In this document: positions 8,703-17,736 of the stretch, piece after piece
Layout: every line of letters starts with the position of its first letter
Numbering within the stretch: the stretch's first letter is position 1
Source: Butyribacter intestini
GTDB lineage: Bacteria; Bacillota; Clostridia; Lachnospirales; Lachnospiraceae
Direction of reading: 5' to 3'
NCBI GenBank assembly: GCA_001414325.1
Contig: LLKB01000005.1
Coordinates: forward strand, 1,112,441-1,176,440
DNA: 64,000 nt
Notes under the pieces: generated by a model
What the model was told of the DNA's origin: nothing
The model's database searches: none
Seen by the model: the letters and a program-made list of their open reading frames with translations, nothing else
Position numbers and translations under genes: made by a program

Positions 8703-9554
8703 TCAGCCCTCCTTAGACCCTGTAGATACAACGCCTTCAACAATCTGTTTTGAAAATAATGAATAAATTATAATAACCGGTATAGTTATCATAGTAATAA
8801 CCGCTAGTGTCTGTCCCATAGTTGTATTGTCATTTGATGTTATTGCATTTAATCCAATCTGTGCTGTAAGCAGATCACTTGATGTAAATACAAGCGATGG
8901 CCACAGATAATCATTCCATACATTTAAAAATGTAAATACGCTGACAGTTGCAACAACACTTTTTGACATCGGTAATACCATAGTAAAAAAATATTTTACC
9001 GGACTGCAAAAATCTAACTGTGCAGCTTCATAAACATCATCCGGCAGGCTTATAAATACCTGCCTGAACAAAAATATATTAAAAGGATTAACTATCATAG
9101 GGAGCACATATCCTATTACCGTATTAAGCAATCCAAGTTTTGCTATAAAAAGAAAATGTATTGTAATTATCGTTTCCATTGGAACTATCATCAATAGCAT
9201 TATAATTAGAAGCCATCTCTCTTTAAACGGAAAATTTATTTTTGCAAGTGCATATCCTGCAAGTCCATTTACAATAATTCCAAGTATTATTAAAATAGCT
9301 GCATAAAACAATGTATTTAACATGTAATGTATAAAGCTCGTATTTGTTAATATTGAAACATAATTATCAAAAAAACTTCCATTTAATGCAGGTGGTATAA
9401 ATGCAGCAATCGAATTCATATCTTTCGTTATTGCAGCATCTGGCTTAAATGAGTTTGCAATCATCCAGATGACAGGAAAAAGAAAGAATAATGACATTAC
9501 TATCATAATCGCTGCAATAATCCAATTAATTGTTTTTTGTTTTCTTGTTAGCAT
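8703..9554 (-). CDS. Sugar ABC transporter permease, MalG type
   Basis: Second membrane subunit of the fructoside importer (283 aa). It shows about six hydrophobic segments and the EAA cytoplasmic loop (DVYEAAQLDFCSPVKYFFTMVLP, about 185-207) that contacts the ATPase. Its ATG lies 29 bases inside the 3' end of the upstream permease gene, implying translational coupling. Confidence 0.92.
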   Translation of the reverse strand: MLTRKQKTINWIIAAIMIVMSLFFLFPVIWMIANSFKPDAAITKDMNSIAAFIPPALNGSFFDNYVSILTNTSFIHYMLNTLFYAAILIILGIIVNGLAGYALAKINFPFKERWLLIIMLLMIVPMETIITIHFLFIAKLGLLNTVIGYVLPMIVNPFNIFLFRQVFISLPDDVYEAAQLDFCSPVKYFFTMVLPMSKSVVATVSVFTFLNVWNDYLWPSLVFTSSDLLTAQIGLNAITSNDNTTMGQTLAVITMITIPVIIIYSLFSKQIVEGVVSTGSKEG

Positions 9555-10428
9555 GTTTTTTCCCCTCCTTATCCCGAGTCAGAATAGTCTGTATAACGGT
9601 CAGTATCATAACAAAAAATGCAAATACTATAGCCATTGTAGAAGCAAGACCAATTTCCCAATTAACTGTACCTGTTTCATAAATATCATATACCATTGTA
9701 TATGTAGAATGTGATGGTCCACCGCCTGTCATAACCATTGGCTGAACTAACATTCTAAATGCTCCTATAGTAATCGTTATAAATACAAAAATACAAAGTG
9801 GTTTTAACTCAGGTAATGTTATATCTTTAAATTTTTGCCATCCGCTGGCATGATCCATCTCAGCAGCCTCATAGAGTGCAGGATTTATAGCCTGTAATCC
9901 GCCTAAGAATATTATCATCTGATATCCGACTCCCTGCCATGCACTCATAACAGCTATAGACGGTAGTGCCTGTGATGCACTGTTAATAAACGGCTGTGCA
10001 TTTATTCCAATATGGGCGAGAAGTGAATTTAAGATTCCTTCCGGACTGTAAATCTGAACCCATAAAGTAGATACTACTGCAAGAGACATTACAACAGGTA
10101 TGAAAAATGCAACTTTAAAATATGTTTTGCAATGAGTCACTTTATTTATAAGCAACGCAAGTCCTAATGCACCTAATCCTTGCAATGGAACTATTATAAC
10201 AACAAATTTTACCGTATTTCCAAAAGCTTGTCTGAAATCATCGTCCTTAAACACCTGAAAATAATTTTCAAGACCAACAAAATGTGTCAGACCAGGATTT
10301 AATGCAAAAAAGTCTGTAAAACTAAACACAAGTGTCAGTATCATCGGTATAAAAAGAAATATTGTAAGAAGTACCAATGCCGGACCAAAAAATGCCATTC
10401 CTAATATTGATTCTGATTTTTTCTTCAT
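9526..10428 (-). CDS. Sugar ABC transporter permease, MalF type
   Basis: First membrane subunit of the importer (300 aa) with six predicted membrane segments and an EAA loop (ALYEAAEMDHASGWQKFKDITLP). Its ATG overlaps the stop codon of the substrate-binding protein gene by one base (TAATG), so the two are translated together. The Lys-rich C-terminus contains the start of the next permease gene. Confidence 0.92.
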   Translation of the reverse strand: MKKKSESILGMAFFGPALVLLTIFLFIPMILTLVFSFTDFFALNPGLTHFVGLENYFQVFKDDDFRQAFGNTVKFVVIIVPLQGLGALGLALLINKVTHCKTYFKVAFFIPVVMSLAVVSTLWVQIYSPEGILNSLLAHIGINAQPFINSASQALPSIAVMSAWQGVGYQMIIFLGGLQAINPALYEAAEMDHASGWQKFKDITLPELKPLCIFVFITITIGAFRMLVQPMVMTGGGPSHSTYTMVYDIYETGTVNWEIGLASTMAIVFAFFVMILTVIQTILTRDKEGKKHANKKTKNN

Positions 10429-11750
10429 TATTTATATGTATAACGCTTCAGCTTTGCGTTAATCCTTTCTACTGATTTATCCAGCTGTGTCTTTGGATCT
10501 TCTCCAGTCAGAACACAATTTTCAAGTACCTGCTGAAATGATGTACTTACCTGTGGATATGCAGGTGTCTTTGGTCTTGGATGACCATATTTGCTCAACT
10601 GATAATACAGTTCCTTATAATTTTCATCTTTCTTAAAAACATCAATTGATTCGTATGCTTTATAGGTTGATGGAAATGATTTTGATTTTTCCCACAATCT
10701 TTTTCCGCTTTCAACTCCACTCATCCATTTTACAAGCTCCGTAGCCCCCTCAATATTTTTAGTTTTTGAAGATGCCGCAAATGCCCATGAGCCTGTAGGT
10801 GTATATCTCTCGCCGTTCCAGTTGTCACCTGTTATATATGGTACAACACCAATATTTATATCTTTATAGCTTGTGTAAACAGTGTTTACCTCCCATGCAC
10901 CATCAAACTTGAATGCGGCTCTTCCACTTTCAAATAAGTGGTCGATTGGAACTTTTGACATATATCCATTTGACAATAGTCTGCAAAAATAATTTATAGT
11001 TGACACATTCTCTTTTGAATTAAAAACTCCATCTGCCTTTAACCCGGTATTGTCAATCAAATTCCCTCCGTTTGACCAGAAAAACGGTGCATAGTAATAG
11101 ATTGTTGCCTCTCCAACCGGAAATGTCATATCAAGTGCATAACCCTTTTTCTTGTCTGTAACTTTTTTGACTTTTTCAAGTACTTTCAAAAACTCTGAAA
11201 ATGTCCACGGATGGTCGGCATCCGGCACATCTATGCCAGCTTCTTTAAGAATATCCTTATTGTAATAAAGCCCAACACTTGACTCCATTGCTCCAAGAGC
11301 ATATAACTTATCGTTATATGTACCCTGTTCAATAATAGATTCAAGATACTCTGACTTTTCTTTCTCTGAAATCTCCGCTAATGGCTGTATAATCCCATTC
11401 TCTGCATATGCTGCAATATTCGGACCATCTACTGTAAGAACATCTGGAAGATCCCCCGACATAACTGATGCATTTATTTTGTCAGAATATCCTCCACCAC
11501 TGTCATTTCTCGGAATAAATTCAATGTCAGCAAAATATTTTCCATCATATGCTTTATTGAATGACTCTACTGCTTCCCTGTAGCATTTTCCTTCGTCAGT
11601 GTCTTCAATGGAATGCACCCATATTGACAAATATTTTTCTCCTTCGTCATATCCAGAAATGCTCCCTGCTTCATGTGTGCTCTTTTGGCAGCCAACCGTA
11701 GTTAATACTATACAACAGGCTGTCAATAAGGCAAGTATGTGCTTTCTCAT
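10428..11750 (-). CDS. Sugar ABC transporter substrate-binding lipoprotein
   Basis: Extracellular receptor of the importer. The signal peptide ends in a lipobox TTVGC with lipidated Cys21, so the mature protein is anchored outside the membrane. The body (440 aa) matches extracellular solute-binding family 1 proteins (MSGDLPDVLTVDGPNIAAYAENG, then GSWAFAASSKTKN). It is the first gene of the operon, with a GGAG ribosome site and an operator-overlapped promoter upstream. A preference for sucrose or fructo-oligosaccharides is inferred from the GH32 and fructokinase genes. Confidence 0.93.
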   Translation of the reverse strand: MRKHILALLTACCIVLTTVGCQKSTHEAGSISGYDEGEKYLSIWVHSIEDTDEGKCYREAVESFNKAYDGKYFADIEFIPRNDSGGGYSDKINASVMSGDLPDVLTVDGPNIAAYAENGIIQPLAEISEKEKSEYLESIIEQGTYNDKLYALGAMESSVGLYYNKDILKEAGIDVPDADHPWTFSEFLKVLEKVKKVTDKKKGYALDMTFPVGEATIYYYAPFFWSNGGNLIDNTGLKADGVFNSKENVSTINYFCRLLSNGYMSKVPIDHLFESGRAAFKFDGAWEVNTVYTSYKDINIGVVPYITGDNWNGERYTPTGSWAFAASSKTKNIEGATELVKWMSGVESGKRLWEKSKSFPSTYKAYESIDVFKKDENYKELYYQLSKYGHPRPKTPAYPQVSTSFQQVLENCVLTGEDPKTQLDKSVERINAKLKRYTYK

Positions 11751-11800
11751 AGCAACTTCTCCTTTCCCAATGTTTTTTTAATATATTGATTTCGTTTGCA

Positions 11801-11822
11801 TAACCGGTTAAGTAACCGGTTA
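11801..11822. promoter_or_regulatory. LacI-type operator O1 (sucrose operon side)
   Basis: Two perfect 10-bp palindromes TAACCGGTTA (11801-11810 and 11813-11822) sit 12 bp apart. The 22-bp unit lies just downstream of the operon promoter, where a bound repressor would block transcription. An inverted copy occurs at 11883-11904. Confidence 0.85.
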
Positions 11823-11835
11823 CTTTATGTCACAT

Positions 11836-11864
11836 ATATTACTCTTATAATCTTTACTTGTCAA
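11836..11864 (-). promoter_or_regulatory. Promoter of the fructoside ABC/GH32 operon
   Basis: Read leftward: TTGACA (11864-11859), 17-base spacer, TAATAT (11841-11836). Operator O1 follows within about 15 bases of the -10 box. Confidence 0.8.
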
Positions 11865-11882
11865 GTAGTTTTCAGCAAAAAA

Positions 11883-11904
11883 ATAACCGGTTACTTAACC
11901 AGTT
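11883..11904. promoter_or_regulatory. LacI-type operator O2 (regulator side)
   Basis: The 22-bp unit is the reverse complement of O1 with one mismatch (TAACCGGTTA followed by TTAACCAGTTA). It ends 9 bases before the -35 box of the regulator gene and lies 82 bp from O1, close to eight helical turns, which would allow looping or cooperative binding. Confidence 0.85.
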
Positions 11905-11913
11905 ATTTTTTTG

Positions 11914-11942
11914 TTGTCTTTTATCTGGATAATTGCTATACT
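11914..11942 (+). promoter_or_regulatory. Promoter of the LacI regulator gene
   Basis: TTGTCT (11914-11919), 17-base spacer, TATACT (11937-11942) with an upstream TGC (extended -10). Confidence 0.7.
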
Positions 11943-11994
11943 TAACTAATGTAATTTATAACATTACCAGTTTTCAACAAGAGAGGTTAGTAAT

Positions 11995-13029
11995 ATGGCA
12001 TCTGAGAAAAAAAAAGTAACATTTAATGATATAGCAAAATATACAAATTTTTCAAAAACTACTATTTCACGATATTTTAATAATCCTGATTCTTTGACAT
12101 TAAAAAATCAGGAAATAATTGCAAAAGCACTGGTAGATTTAAATTATCAGGAAAACAAGCTTGCAAAAGTATTGGCAAATGGAAAAAGTGAATTTGTAGG
12201 AATACTTCTTCCAAATCTTTACTTGCATTATTATTCAGAAATGCTAAACCAGTTATTGGCAACATATGAAAAGTTTGGATATAAATTTATTGTTTTTGCC
12301 GGCACCGGAGCCGAAGAAACAGAGCGAAAATATCTTCAGGAACTTCTTTCATATAAAATTGAGGGGCTTGTTGTTCTCAGCCATACTATTTCTTCCAAAG
12401 AACTGTCATCTTACAATATTCCTGTGGTAACTATTGAACGCGAGGATAAATATGTAAATAGTATCAATACCGACAATTATATGGGTGCAGTTCAGGCAAC
12501 CAGTCTGCTGATAAAAAATAATTGTGACATTTTAATTCATATAAATTCACATGTCAAACAGGAAATTCCGGCATATAACAGAATCAAAGGTTTCACAGAC
12601 ATCTGTAAAGAGCATAATATGAAATATAGACTTTTCCTTGAAGATCTTGGAAATACATATGACGAAACACAAAATCATATTAAAAAGATTTTTGATACTA
12701 TACAAAAATCATACCCAGGTACACGAAAAGGTATATTTGTGGCAAATGACACCCACGCAAATATATTAATAAATATATTAATGCGTGAATATGGCAAATT
12801 TCCCGATGAATATAAGGTTGTAGGTTTTGATAATTCTCCAATCGCTTCAGAAGCTATTATTCCCATAAGTACTGTAGGACAGCAGATAGATAAGATTGCA
12901 TATGAAGCCATGAGTCTGCTTGTAAGTCAGATGAATGAATTAAAGAAAAGAAATCCACAGCCACAAACAGAGATAATTCATAAAAAAGTAACGCCTGTCT
13001 TAATCAGGAGGGAAACAACATCCATATAA
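11995..13029 (+). CDS. LacI-family repressor of the fructoside operon
   Basis: A DNA-binding regulator (344 aa) with an N-terminal LacI helix-turn-helix (VTFNDIAKYTNFSKTTISRYFNN, about 8-30) and the hinge helix (LAKVLANGKS), followed by a periplasmic-binding-protein-like sensor domain (about 62-340). It is divergent from the sucrose-type operon and two copies of a 22-bp palindromic operator lie between them, so it very likely controls both itself and the operon. The effector is unknown; a sugar or sugar phosphate is expected. A GAGAGG ribosome site precedes the ATG. Confidence 0.93.
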   Translation: MASEKKKVTFNDIAKYTNFSKTTISRYFNNPDSLTLKNQEIIAKALVDLNYQENKLAKVLANGKSEFVGILLPNLYLHYYSEMLNQLLATYEKFGYKFIVFAGTGAEETERKYLQELLSYKIEGLVVLSHTISSKELSSYNIPVVTIEREDKYVNSINTDNYMGAVQATSLLIKNNCDILIHINSHVKQEIPAYNRIKGFTDICKEHNMKYRLFLEDLGNTYDETQNHIKKIFDTIQKSYPGTRKGIFVANDTHANILINILMREYGKFPDEYKVVGFDNSPIASEAIIPISTVGQQIDKIAYEAMSLLVSQMNELKKRNPQPQTEIIHKKVTPVLIRRETTSI

Positions 13030-13032
13030 ATA

Positions 13033-14262
13033 TTATAACCGGCAACTGTTGGAACTTCCCTGTGCTCCATAAATACACCTGTCTCCATTTACGATATATG
13101 CTATACTGCACACCAGCACAAACGCAAGTGCATTTTTTGCCCCAAATACTTCAATTCCTATCAGAAACGGTGCTATAACGGTATTTGTCGCACTTCCAAA
13201 GACGGCTGCATATCCAAGTGCCCCACACAATACAGGCGAAATTCCAAATAAATTTCCCAGACAGAAGCCGAGCGAGGCCCCGATTGAAAACAGAGGTGTA
13301 ACCTCGCCGCCCTGAAATCCGATTGATAATGTAATAACTGTCAAAAGCAGTTTTATAATCCAGTCAAAGCTAAAAATTTCTCCTCCTGTAAATGTCTGTG
13401 ATATAAGATTTGTTCCAAGACCACAGTAACGACCATTCCAAAATGCAAAAAGAATTATTGCAAGCGGTATTGATACAAATCCAATTCTTTTATATGGATT
13501 TGCAAGTTTCTCCCCCATAAACGCTTTAGCTCTTTTTAGCAACACTGAAAACACACGCCCCGTAAGTCCGAATGACACACCTAGAATAACCATATAAAAC
13601 ATAGTCTTAGATTCTGACAGGTTAAAGCTCTGCTTAAGCGGTACTGCAAATTTTTCAAGTCCAAGTGCATTTGAAAACGTTGAAGCCGTAACTGCCGCTA
13701 CCAATGACGGCAAAAATGCCTGATATAACATTTTTCCGGTAACGACAACCTCCATCGCAAAAAACACAGCCGCAAACGGTGTCTGGAACAATCCGCCAAA
13801 ACCTGCCGCCATTCCTGCTATGAGCAAAATTGTTCTATTATCAGCAAACTTAAATCTGCGTGCAAACCAATGAGACAATGTTGCTCCAATCTGAACTGCA
13901 ACTCCCTCCCTGCCTGCACTTCCCCCAAAAAGATGAGTAATCCATGTTCCAACCATAACCAGTGGAACAAGTGCGAGCGGTATATCCGCCCTCTTTCCTT
14001 GGGCGGTTTCAAGAACAAGCGTCATTCCCTTTAAACTCATCTCATTAAAACGATGATACATCCAACAGATAAACAGGCCTGCAATCGGCAAAAACCAAAT
14101 AAAAATTTGAATATACCTTCCCCGGAAATCAGTAATTGCAATAAGAACACGCCCAAATAAAGCATCAATGCCTCCTACAATAAGTCCTATCATAAGTGCT
14201 GATAAAATATAATACAAATTTTCTTTTGTTTTTTTTAGTTTCTTTTGAATTAATCTTTTCAT
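13033..14262 (-). CDS. CLC-family anion transporter, GREGV type (possible fluoride exporter)
   Basis: A membrane protein of about 409 aa with many hydrophobic helices. It has the CLC motif GGSAGREGVAVQIGA (GREGV at 117-121) and GFQGGEVTPLFSIGA near the C-terminus. Chloride CLCs have GREGP; GREGV together with GGEVTPLF is what I know from the CLC-F branch, which exports fluoride. The start is placed at the ATG 14262 (AAGGGG ribosome site); a TTG further upstream has no good site. The gene is convergent with the LacI regulator, only 3 bases apart. No fluoride riboswitch is recognisable in the leader, so the fluoride role is an inference. Confidence 0.85.
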   Translation of the reverse strand: MKRLIQKKLKKTKENLYYILSALMIGLIVGGIDALFGRVLIAITDFRGRYIQIFIWFLPIAGLFICWMYHRFNEMSLKGMTLVLETAQGKRADIPLALVPLVMVGTWITHLFGGSAGREGVAVQIGATLSHWFARRFKFADNRTILLIAGMAAGFGGLFQTPFAAVFFAMEVVVTGKMLYQAFLPSLVAAVTASTFSNALGLEKFAVPLKQSFNLSESKTMFYMVILGVSFGLTGRVFSVLLKRAKAFMGEKLANPYKRIGFVSIPLAIILFAFWNGRYCGLGTNLISQTFTGGEIFSFDWIIKLLLTVITLSIGFQGGEVTPLFSIGASLGFCLGNLFGISPVLCGALGYAAVFGSATNTVIAPFLIGIEVFGAKNALAFVLVCSIAYIVNGDRCIYGAQGSSNSCRL

Positions 14263-14430
14263 TCTTTTCCCCTTTTTAATTTCTGCCAAATAGCTTTAGC
14301 TCTCTGTTCGTCCTGACACATAAGGATTGTCAGCAGAAAAAATAATGATTTTTTCAATAAGATAACTATAAAATATAGATTATTGCTAAGTCAATACTTT
14401 GCGATAAATATTCCTGCTTATCTTTATTAT

Positions 14431-14459
14431 AATTTAATTTTTTTCACAACATCTGTCAA
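14431..14459 (-). promoter_or_regulatory. Possible promoter of the CLC gene
   Basis: Read leftward: TTGACA (14459-14454), 17-base spacer, TAAATT (14436-14431). A separate leftward TATAAT lies nearby. The leader of about 165 bases contains a CTGACA/TGTCAG hairpin around 14314-14334 of unknown role. Confidence 0.4.
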
Positions 14460-14531
14460 TTTAATCAAATAAAAGTAAAATATGCAAAACTAAAGTAAAA
14501 CTTTTTCTTCTCCGTCAATATTAATTATAAT

Positions 14532-14586
14532 AAAAAACACCTTCTAAACAGATATATGTGAAATCTCCATACTCTGCTCAGAAGGT
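14532..14586 (-). terminator. Terminator of the alcohol dehydrogenase gene
   Basis: Read leftward: ACCTTCT and AGAAGGT form the base of a stem extended by GCAGA/TCTGT, followed by GTTTTTT. It lies about 70 bases after the alcohol dehydrogenase stop. Confidence 0.7.
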
Positions 14587-14651
14587 ATTTTTATAACTAT
14601 AAAATTTTTTATCCGACAAATTTCTTAATTTTGTCGATTTTCGATACTTTT

Positions 14652-15863
14652 TTAGAAATCAACTTCTGTATCATAATAACAGCATTTAAGAAGTTTCTCC
14701 ATTTCCTCCTGTGATGGCTGACGAGGATTTGAACCCGTGCAGGCATCAAGAATAGCATTTGCTGCTATATCGTGAAGTTTTTCAAGGAATTCATCCTCAG
14801 GTACAATTCCTTCTTCTGCCGGAAGTCCACCCTCACCATAGTTTTTAATGCAATGAGGAATATTAAGGTCATCGTTCATCTGGCGAAGGTATTTGATAAG
14901 TAAATCTACCTTTTCATCATCACTATTTCCACCTAATCCCATATAATCAGCTATCTCACCATAGCGTTTCTTTGCCGTCTCGTCCTTGCTGTTATATTTG
15001 ATAACCTTTGGAAGATACATTGCATTTGCCGCACCATGAATGATATGTCCGTTCTTGAAAGCTGCACCTGTCTTATGTGCCATAGAATGTACGATTCCAA
15101 GTAGTGCATTTGAGAATGACATACCAGCAAGACACTGTGCATCATGCATCTGATCTCTGCTCTCCATATCCTCATTGTATGATTTTACAAGATGTTTCTG
15201 TATCATCTTTATGGCCCATATAGCAAGCGGGTCTGTATAATTGCAATTTGCCGTTGAAACATATGCCTCGATAGCATGAGTCATGGCATCCATACCTGTA
15301 TGTGCAACAAGTTTCACAGGCATCGTCTCAGCAAGTTCAGGATCTACAATGGCAACATCTGGTGTAATCTCAAAGTCCGCAATCGGATATTTGATACCTT
15401 TCTCATAATCCGTGATAATAGAAAATGCCGTAACCTCAGTAGCAGTACCCGATGTAGAAGAAATCGCACAGAAATGTGCTTTCTGTCTGAGTTTTGGAAG
15501 TCCAAATACCTTACACATATCCTCAAATGTCACATCCGGATATTCATACTTAATCCACATAGCCTTTGCCGCATCAATAGGAGAACCGCCACCCATAGCA
15601 ACAATCCAGTCAGGTTTAAACTTCTGCATAACTTCTGCTCCACGCATAACAGTTTCTACTGACGGATCAGGCTCAATGCCCTCAAAAAGTTCTACTTCCA
15701 TACCTGCTTCTTTAAGATAACCTATCGCTCTGTCAAGAAATCCGTTTCTTTTCATAGAACCACCGCCGACACAGACAATAGCTCTCTTTCCGTCAAAGTC
15801 CTTCAAAGCCTCCAAAGAACCCTTTCCATGATATAAATCTCTTGGTAATGTAAATCTTGCCAT
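14652..15863 (-). CDS. Iron-containing alcohol dehydrogenase
   Basis: NAD(P)-dependent dehydrogenase of the Fe-ADH family (403 aa), which reduces aldehydes such as acetaldehyde or butyraldehyde or oxidises alcohols. Visible marks are the nucleotide-binding GGGS and MGGGSPIDAAKAM segments, and metal ligands in DPELAETMP (Asp), GMDAMTHAIEAY (His), HSMAHKTGA (His) and HGAANA (His). The ribosome site AAGGAGG fits the ATG. It is monocistronic with its own promoter about 200 bases upstream and a terminator. The long leader may be regulatory; I did not recognise a Rex site. Confidence 0.93.
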   Translation of the reverse strand: MARFTLPRDLYHGKGSLEALKDFDGKRAIVCVGGGSMKRNGFLDRAIGYLKEAGMEVELFEGIEPDPSVETVMRGAEVMQKFKPDWIVAMGGGSPIDAAKAMWIKYEYPDVTFEDMCKVFGLPKLRQKAHFCAISSTSGTATEVTAFSIITDYEKGIKYPIADFEITPDVAIVDPELAETMPVKLVAHTGMDAMTHAIEAYVSTANCNYTDPLAIWAIKMIQKHLVKSYNEDMESRDQMHDAQCLAGMSFSNALLGIVHSMAHKTGAAFKNGHIIHGAANAMYLPKVIKYNSKDETAKKRYGEIADYMGLGGNSDDEKVDLLIKYLRQMNDDLNIPHCIKNYGEGGLPAEEGIVPEDEFLEKLHDIAANAILDACTGSNPRQPSQEEMEKLLKCCYYDTEVDF

Positions 15864-16060
15864 TATCTAAAACCCTCCTTACCGACTGCCGATATTGTAG
15901 GAAATAAGCAGCCTAAAAATATTTATCGCTGCCATGCATAACTAACTGTATGCAAGACAATCGTTTATTACCCTAATTAATATCTGTTGCAAAAATATAA
16001 TCAGTTTTGTATTTTGGGCAACTTCAATTTTGCTAAAGTTTTTCTCCAAACTCCTTTTCT

Positions 16061-16089
16061 ATCTTAACACTGATAAAATTTATCGTCAA
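16061..16089 (-). promoter_or_regulatory. Promoter of the alcohol dehydrogenase gene
   Basis: Read leftward: TTGACG (16089-16084), 17-base spacer, TAAGAT (16066-16061), giving a leader of about 190 bases. Confidence 0.7.
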
Positions 16090-16158
16090 TCTTTTTTGGT
16101 GATTTTATATATTTTTAATCTTTATCACTAAAATCCATTGTATATTTTTTACAAATAA

Positions 16159-17136
16159 ATGCATTTTTATGGAAATTTATATCTTATTTCTGATATTATG
16201 ATAGATAAGGCAAATCGAAATTTTTATAAAGAGCTGATCCAAAAAGCAGGCACTGAAACGGAACTTGTCTATATGAAAGCCAGTAAGGAGCTTTTGCAAA
16301 AAAGACTATATAAAAGAAATCAGGTCTTAAATGCCAATTCGCCGTTTGTGATAACAGATGAAATATTGGAACATCATTATCACGCATTTCAGGAGCCATG
16401 GGGCGAAGGAGAAAAAGTAATTTTGCAGAAAGAGGATATTATGCAGTATTCAAAGGAAGAAAGTAAAGCAATCTGGAATCAAAACGCTGAATTTTGGGAT
16501 TGTGCAATGGGGAATGAATCAAATGATTTTCACAGAGAAGTTGTCCGCCCCAAAGTAACAGAGCTTCTAAATCCTGATCCAACAGACTATATTTTAGAGA
16601 TTGCCTGTGGAAATGGAAATTATTCTGCATATCTTGCAGAAAAAGCTGTCTCTGTTTTGGCTTTTGATTATAGTGAGAAAATGGTGGAACTGGCAAAAAA
16701 GCGCCAAAAACGGTATGCTGATCACATTGAGTTTTGTGTAGCAGACGCCACGAATGAAACAAGTCTGATGGCATTAAAAAGAAATAAGCCGTTTACAAAA
16801 GCAGTCTCCAATATGGCGGTCATGGATATTACCGATATTAAGCCGCTTTTTACCTCTGTTTATAAATTGCTTGAGGATAACGGAGTATTTGTATTTGCGA
16901 CACAGCACCCCTGTTTTGTAACGCTTACAGAAAAATATATGACGCCGCACAGCTATTACGATATTGCGATTGAAGGACAGCCGCAAAAACAATGTTATTA
17001 TCATCGTTCTTTACAGGATATTTTTAATCTGTGTTTTGATACCGGATTTGTCATAGACGGATTTTACGAAGAATGCTATTTTAATAAAGAAATCCCGGAT
17101 ATTATCATTGTCAGAGCCATAAAAATTGAGAGGTAG
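16159..17136 (+). CDS. SAM-dependent methyltransferase with a truncated P-loop kinase-like N-terminus
   Basis: One open frame of 325 codons with two unrelated parts. Codons 1-94 match the C-terminal half of AAA_33-type P-loop kinases (NRNFYKELIQKAGTETELVY, then ELLQKRLYKRNQ and HAFQEPWGEGE), but the P-loop half is missing. From about residue 100 a class I methyltransferase follows (ILEIACGNGNYSAYLA SAM site, AFDYSEKMVELAKKR, ATQHPCF). An ATG at 16441 preceded by GAGG is probably the real methyltransferase start (231 aa), which would leave 16159-16440 as a remnant in frame. No ribosome site precedes 16159. The substrate is unknown. It opens a patch of partial genes. Confidence 0.7.
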   Translation: MHFYGNLYLISDIMIDKANRNFYKELIQKAGTETELVYMKASKELLQKRLYKRNQVLNANSPFVITDEILEHHYHAFQEPWGEGEKVILQKEDIMQYSKEESKAIWNQNAEFWDCAMGNESNDFHREVVRPKVTELLNPDPTDYILEIACGNGNYSAYLAEKAVSVLAFDYSEKMVELAKKRQKRYADHIEFCVADATNETSLMALKRNKPFTKAVSNMAVMDITDIKPLFTSVYKLLEDNGVFVFATQHPCFVTLTEKYMTPHSYYDIAIEGQPQKQCYYHRSLQDIFNLCFDTGFVIDGFYEECYFNKEIPDIIIVRAIKIER

Positions 17137-17195
17137 ATAGTAGATTTGCCATTTCCTGTAATTGTAAAAAGCTTAAAACTATGTAGGTATCTATT

Positions 17196-17705
17196 TTGAT
17201 TATAAGACAAGAAAGACCAGAAGATTATGATACGGTATATCATGTTGTAAAAGAAGCATTTGAAAATGCTGAATATACAGATGGAAATGAACAGAACTTA
17301 GTTGCTGCGTTAAGAAAAAGCAAATCGTTTATTCCGGAACTTTCTCTTGTTGATGTCGAGGACGAAAAAATTGTAGGACATATTCTTTTTACAAAAGCAG
17401 TTGTTCAAGGGGTTGAGGTTCTTGCGCTTGCCCCTCTTTCTGTATTACCCGATTATCAGAACAGGGGAATCGGATTATCTTTGATGAAAGAAGGACACAG
17501 TATAGCACATAAATTGGGATATGAATATTCAGTTGTTTTGGGACATTCCAAATACTATCCAAAGGCAGGATATATTCCGGCAAGTGAGTGTGGAATAAAA
17601 GCGCCATTTGAAGTTGACGATGAAAGTTTTATTGCACTTAATCTTAACGGAAGTCAAAACAAATTAAATGGAGTTATTGAGTACGACAAGGCTTTTGGGA
17701 TATGA
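17196..17705 (+). CDS. GNAT N-acetyltransferase (YhbS-like)
   Basis: A 169-aa acetyltransferase of the GNAT fold that would move an acetyl group from acetyl-CoA to an unknown amine. It has the GNAT start IRQERPEDYDTV, beta-strand 4 LAPLSVLPDYQNRGIG with the acetyl-CoA pyrophosphate loop, and YYPKAGYIPASECGI typical of the COG3153 (YhbS) branch. The start is a TTG behind AGG; an ATG alternative is absent near the N-terminus. It follows the methyltransferase by about 60 bases. Confidence 0.82.
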   Translation: MIIRQERPEDYDTVYHVVKEAFENAEYTDGNEQNLVAALRKSKSFIPELSLVDVEDEKIVGHILFTKAVVQGVEVLALAPLSVLPDYQNRGIGLSLMKEGHSIAHKLGYEYSVVLGHSKYYPKAGYIPASECGIKAPFEVDDESFIALNLNGSQNKLNGVIEYDKAFGI

Positions 17706-17736
17706 TGTAAAAAATTAGAAGTTGGGAAGGTAAAAC

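Noticed and set aside
14290..14460. Fluoride (crcB) riboswitch before the CLC gene
   Set aside because: The conserved GATG/CTCC core could not be found on either strand.
14715..14760. tRNA-like GGATTTGAACCCGTGC string
   Set aside because: It is within the alcohol dehydrogenase coding frame (TGSNPRQPS) and no acceptor or anticodon arm is present.
15276..15720. Rightward frames opposite the alcohol dehydrogenase
   Set aside because: No ribosome site or family match, and they lie fully inside a well-supported gene.
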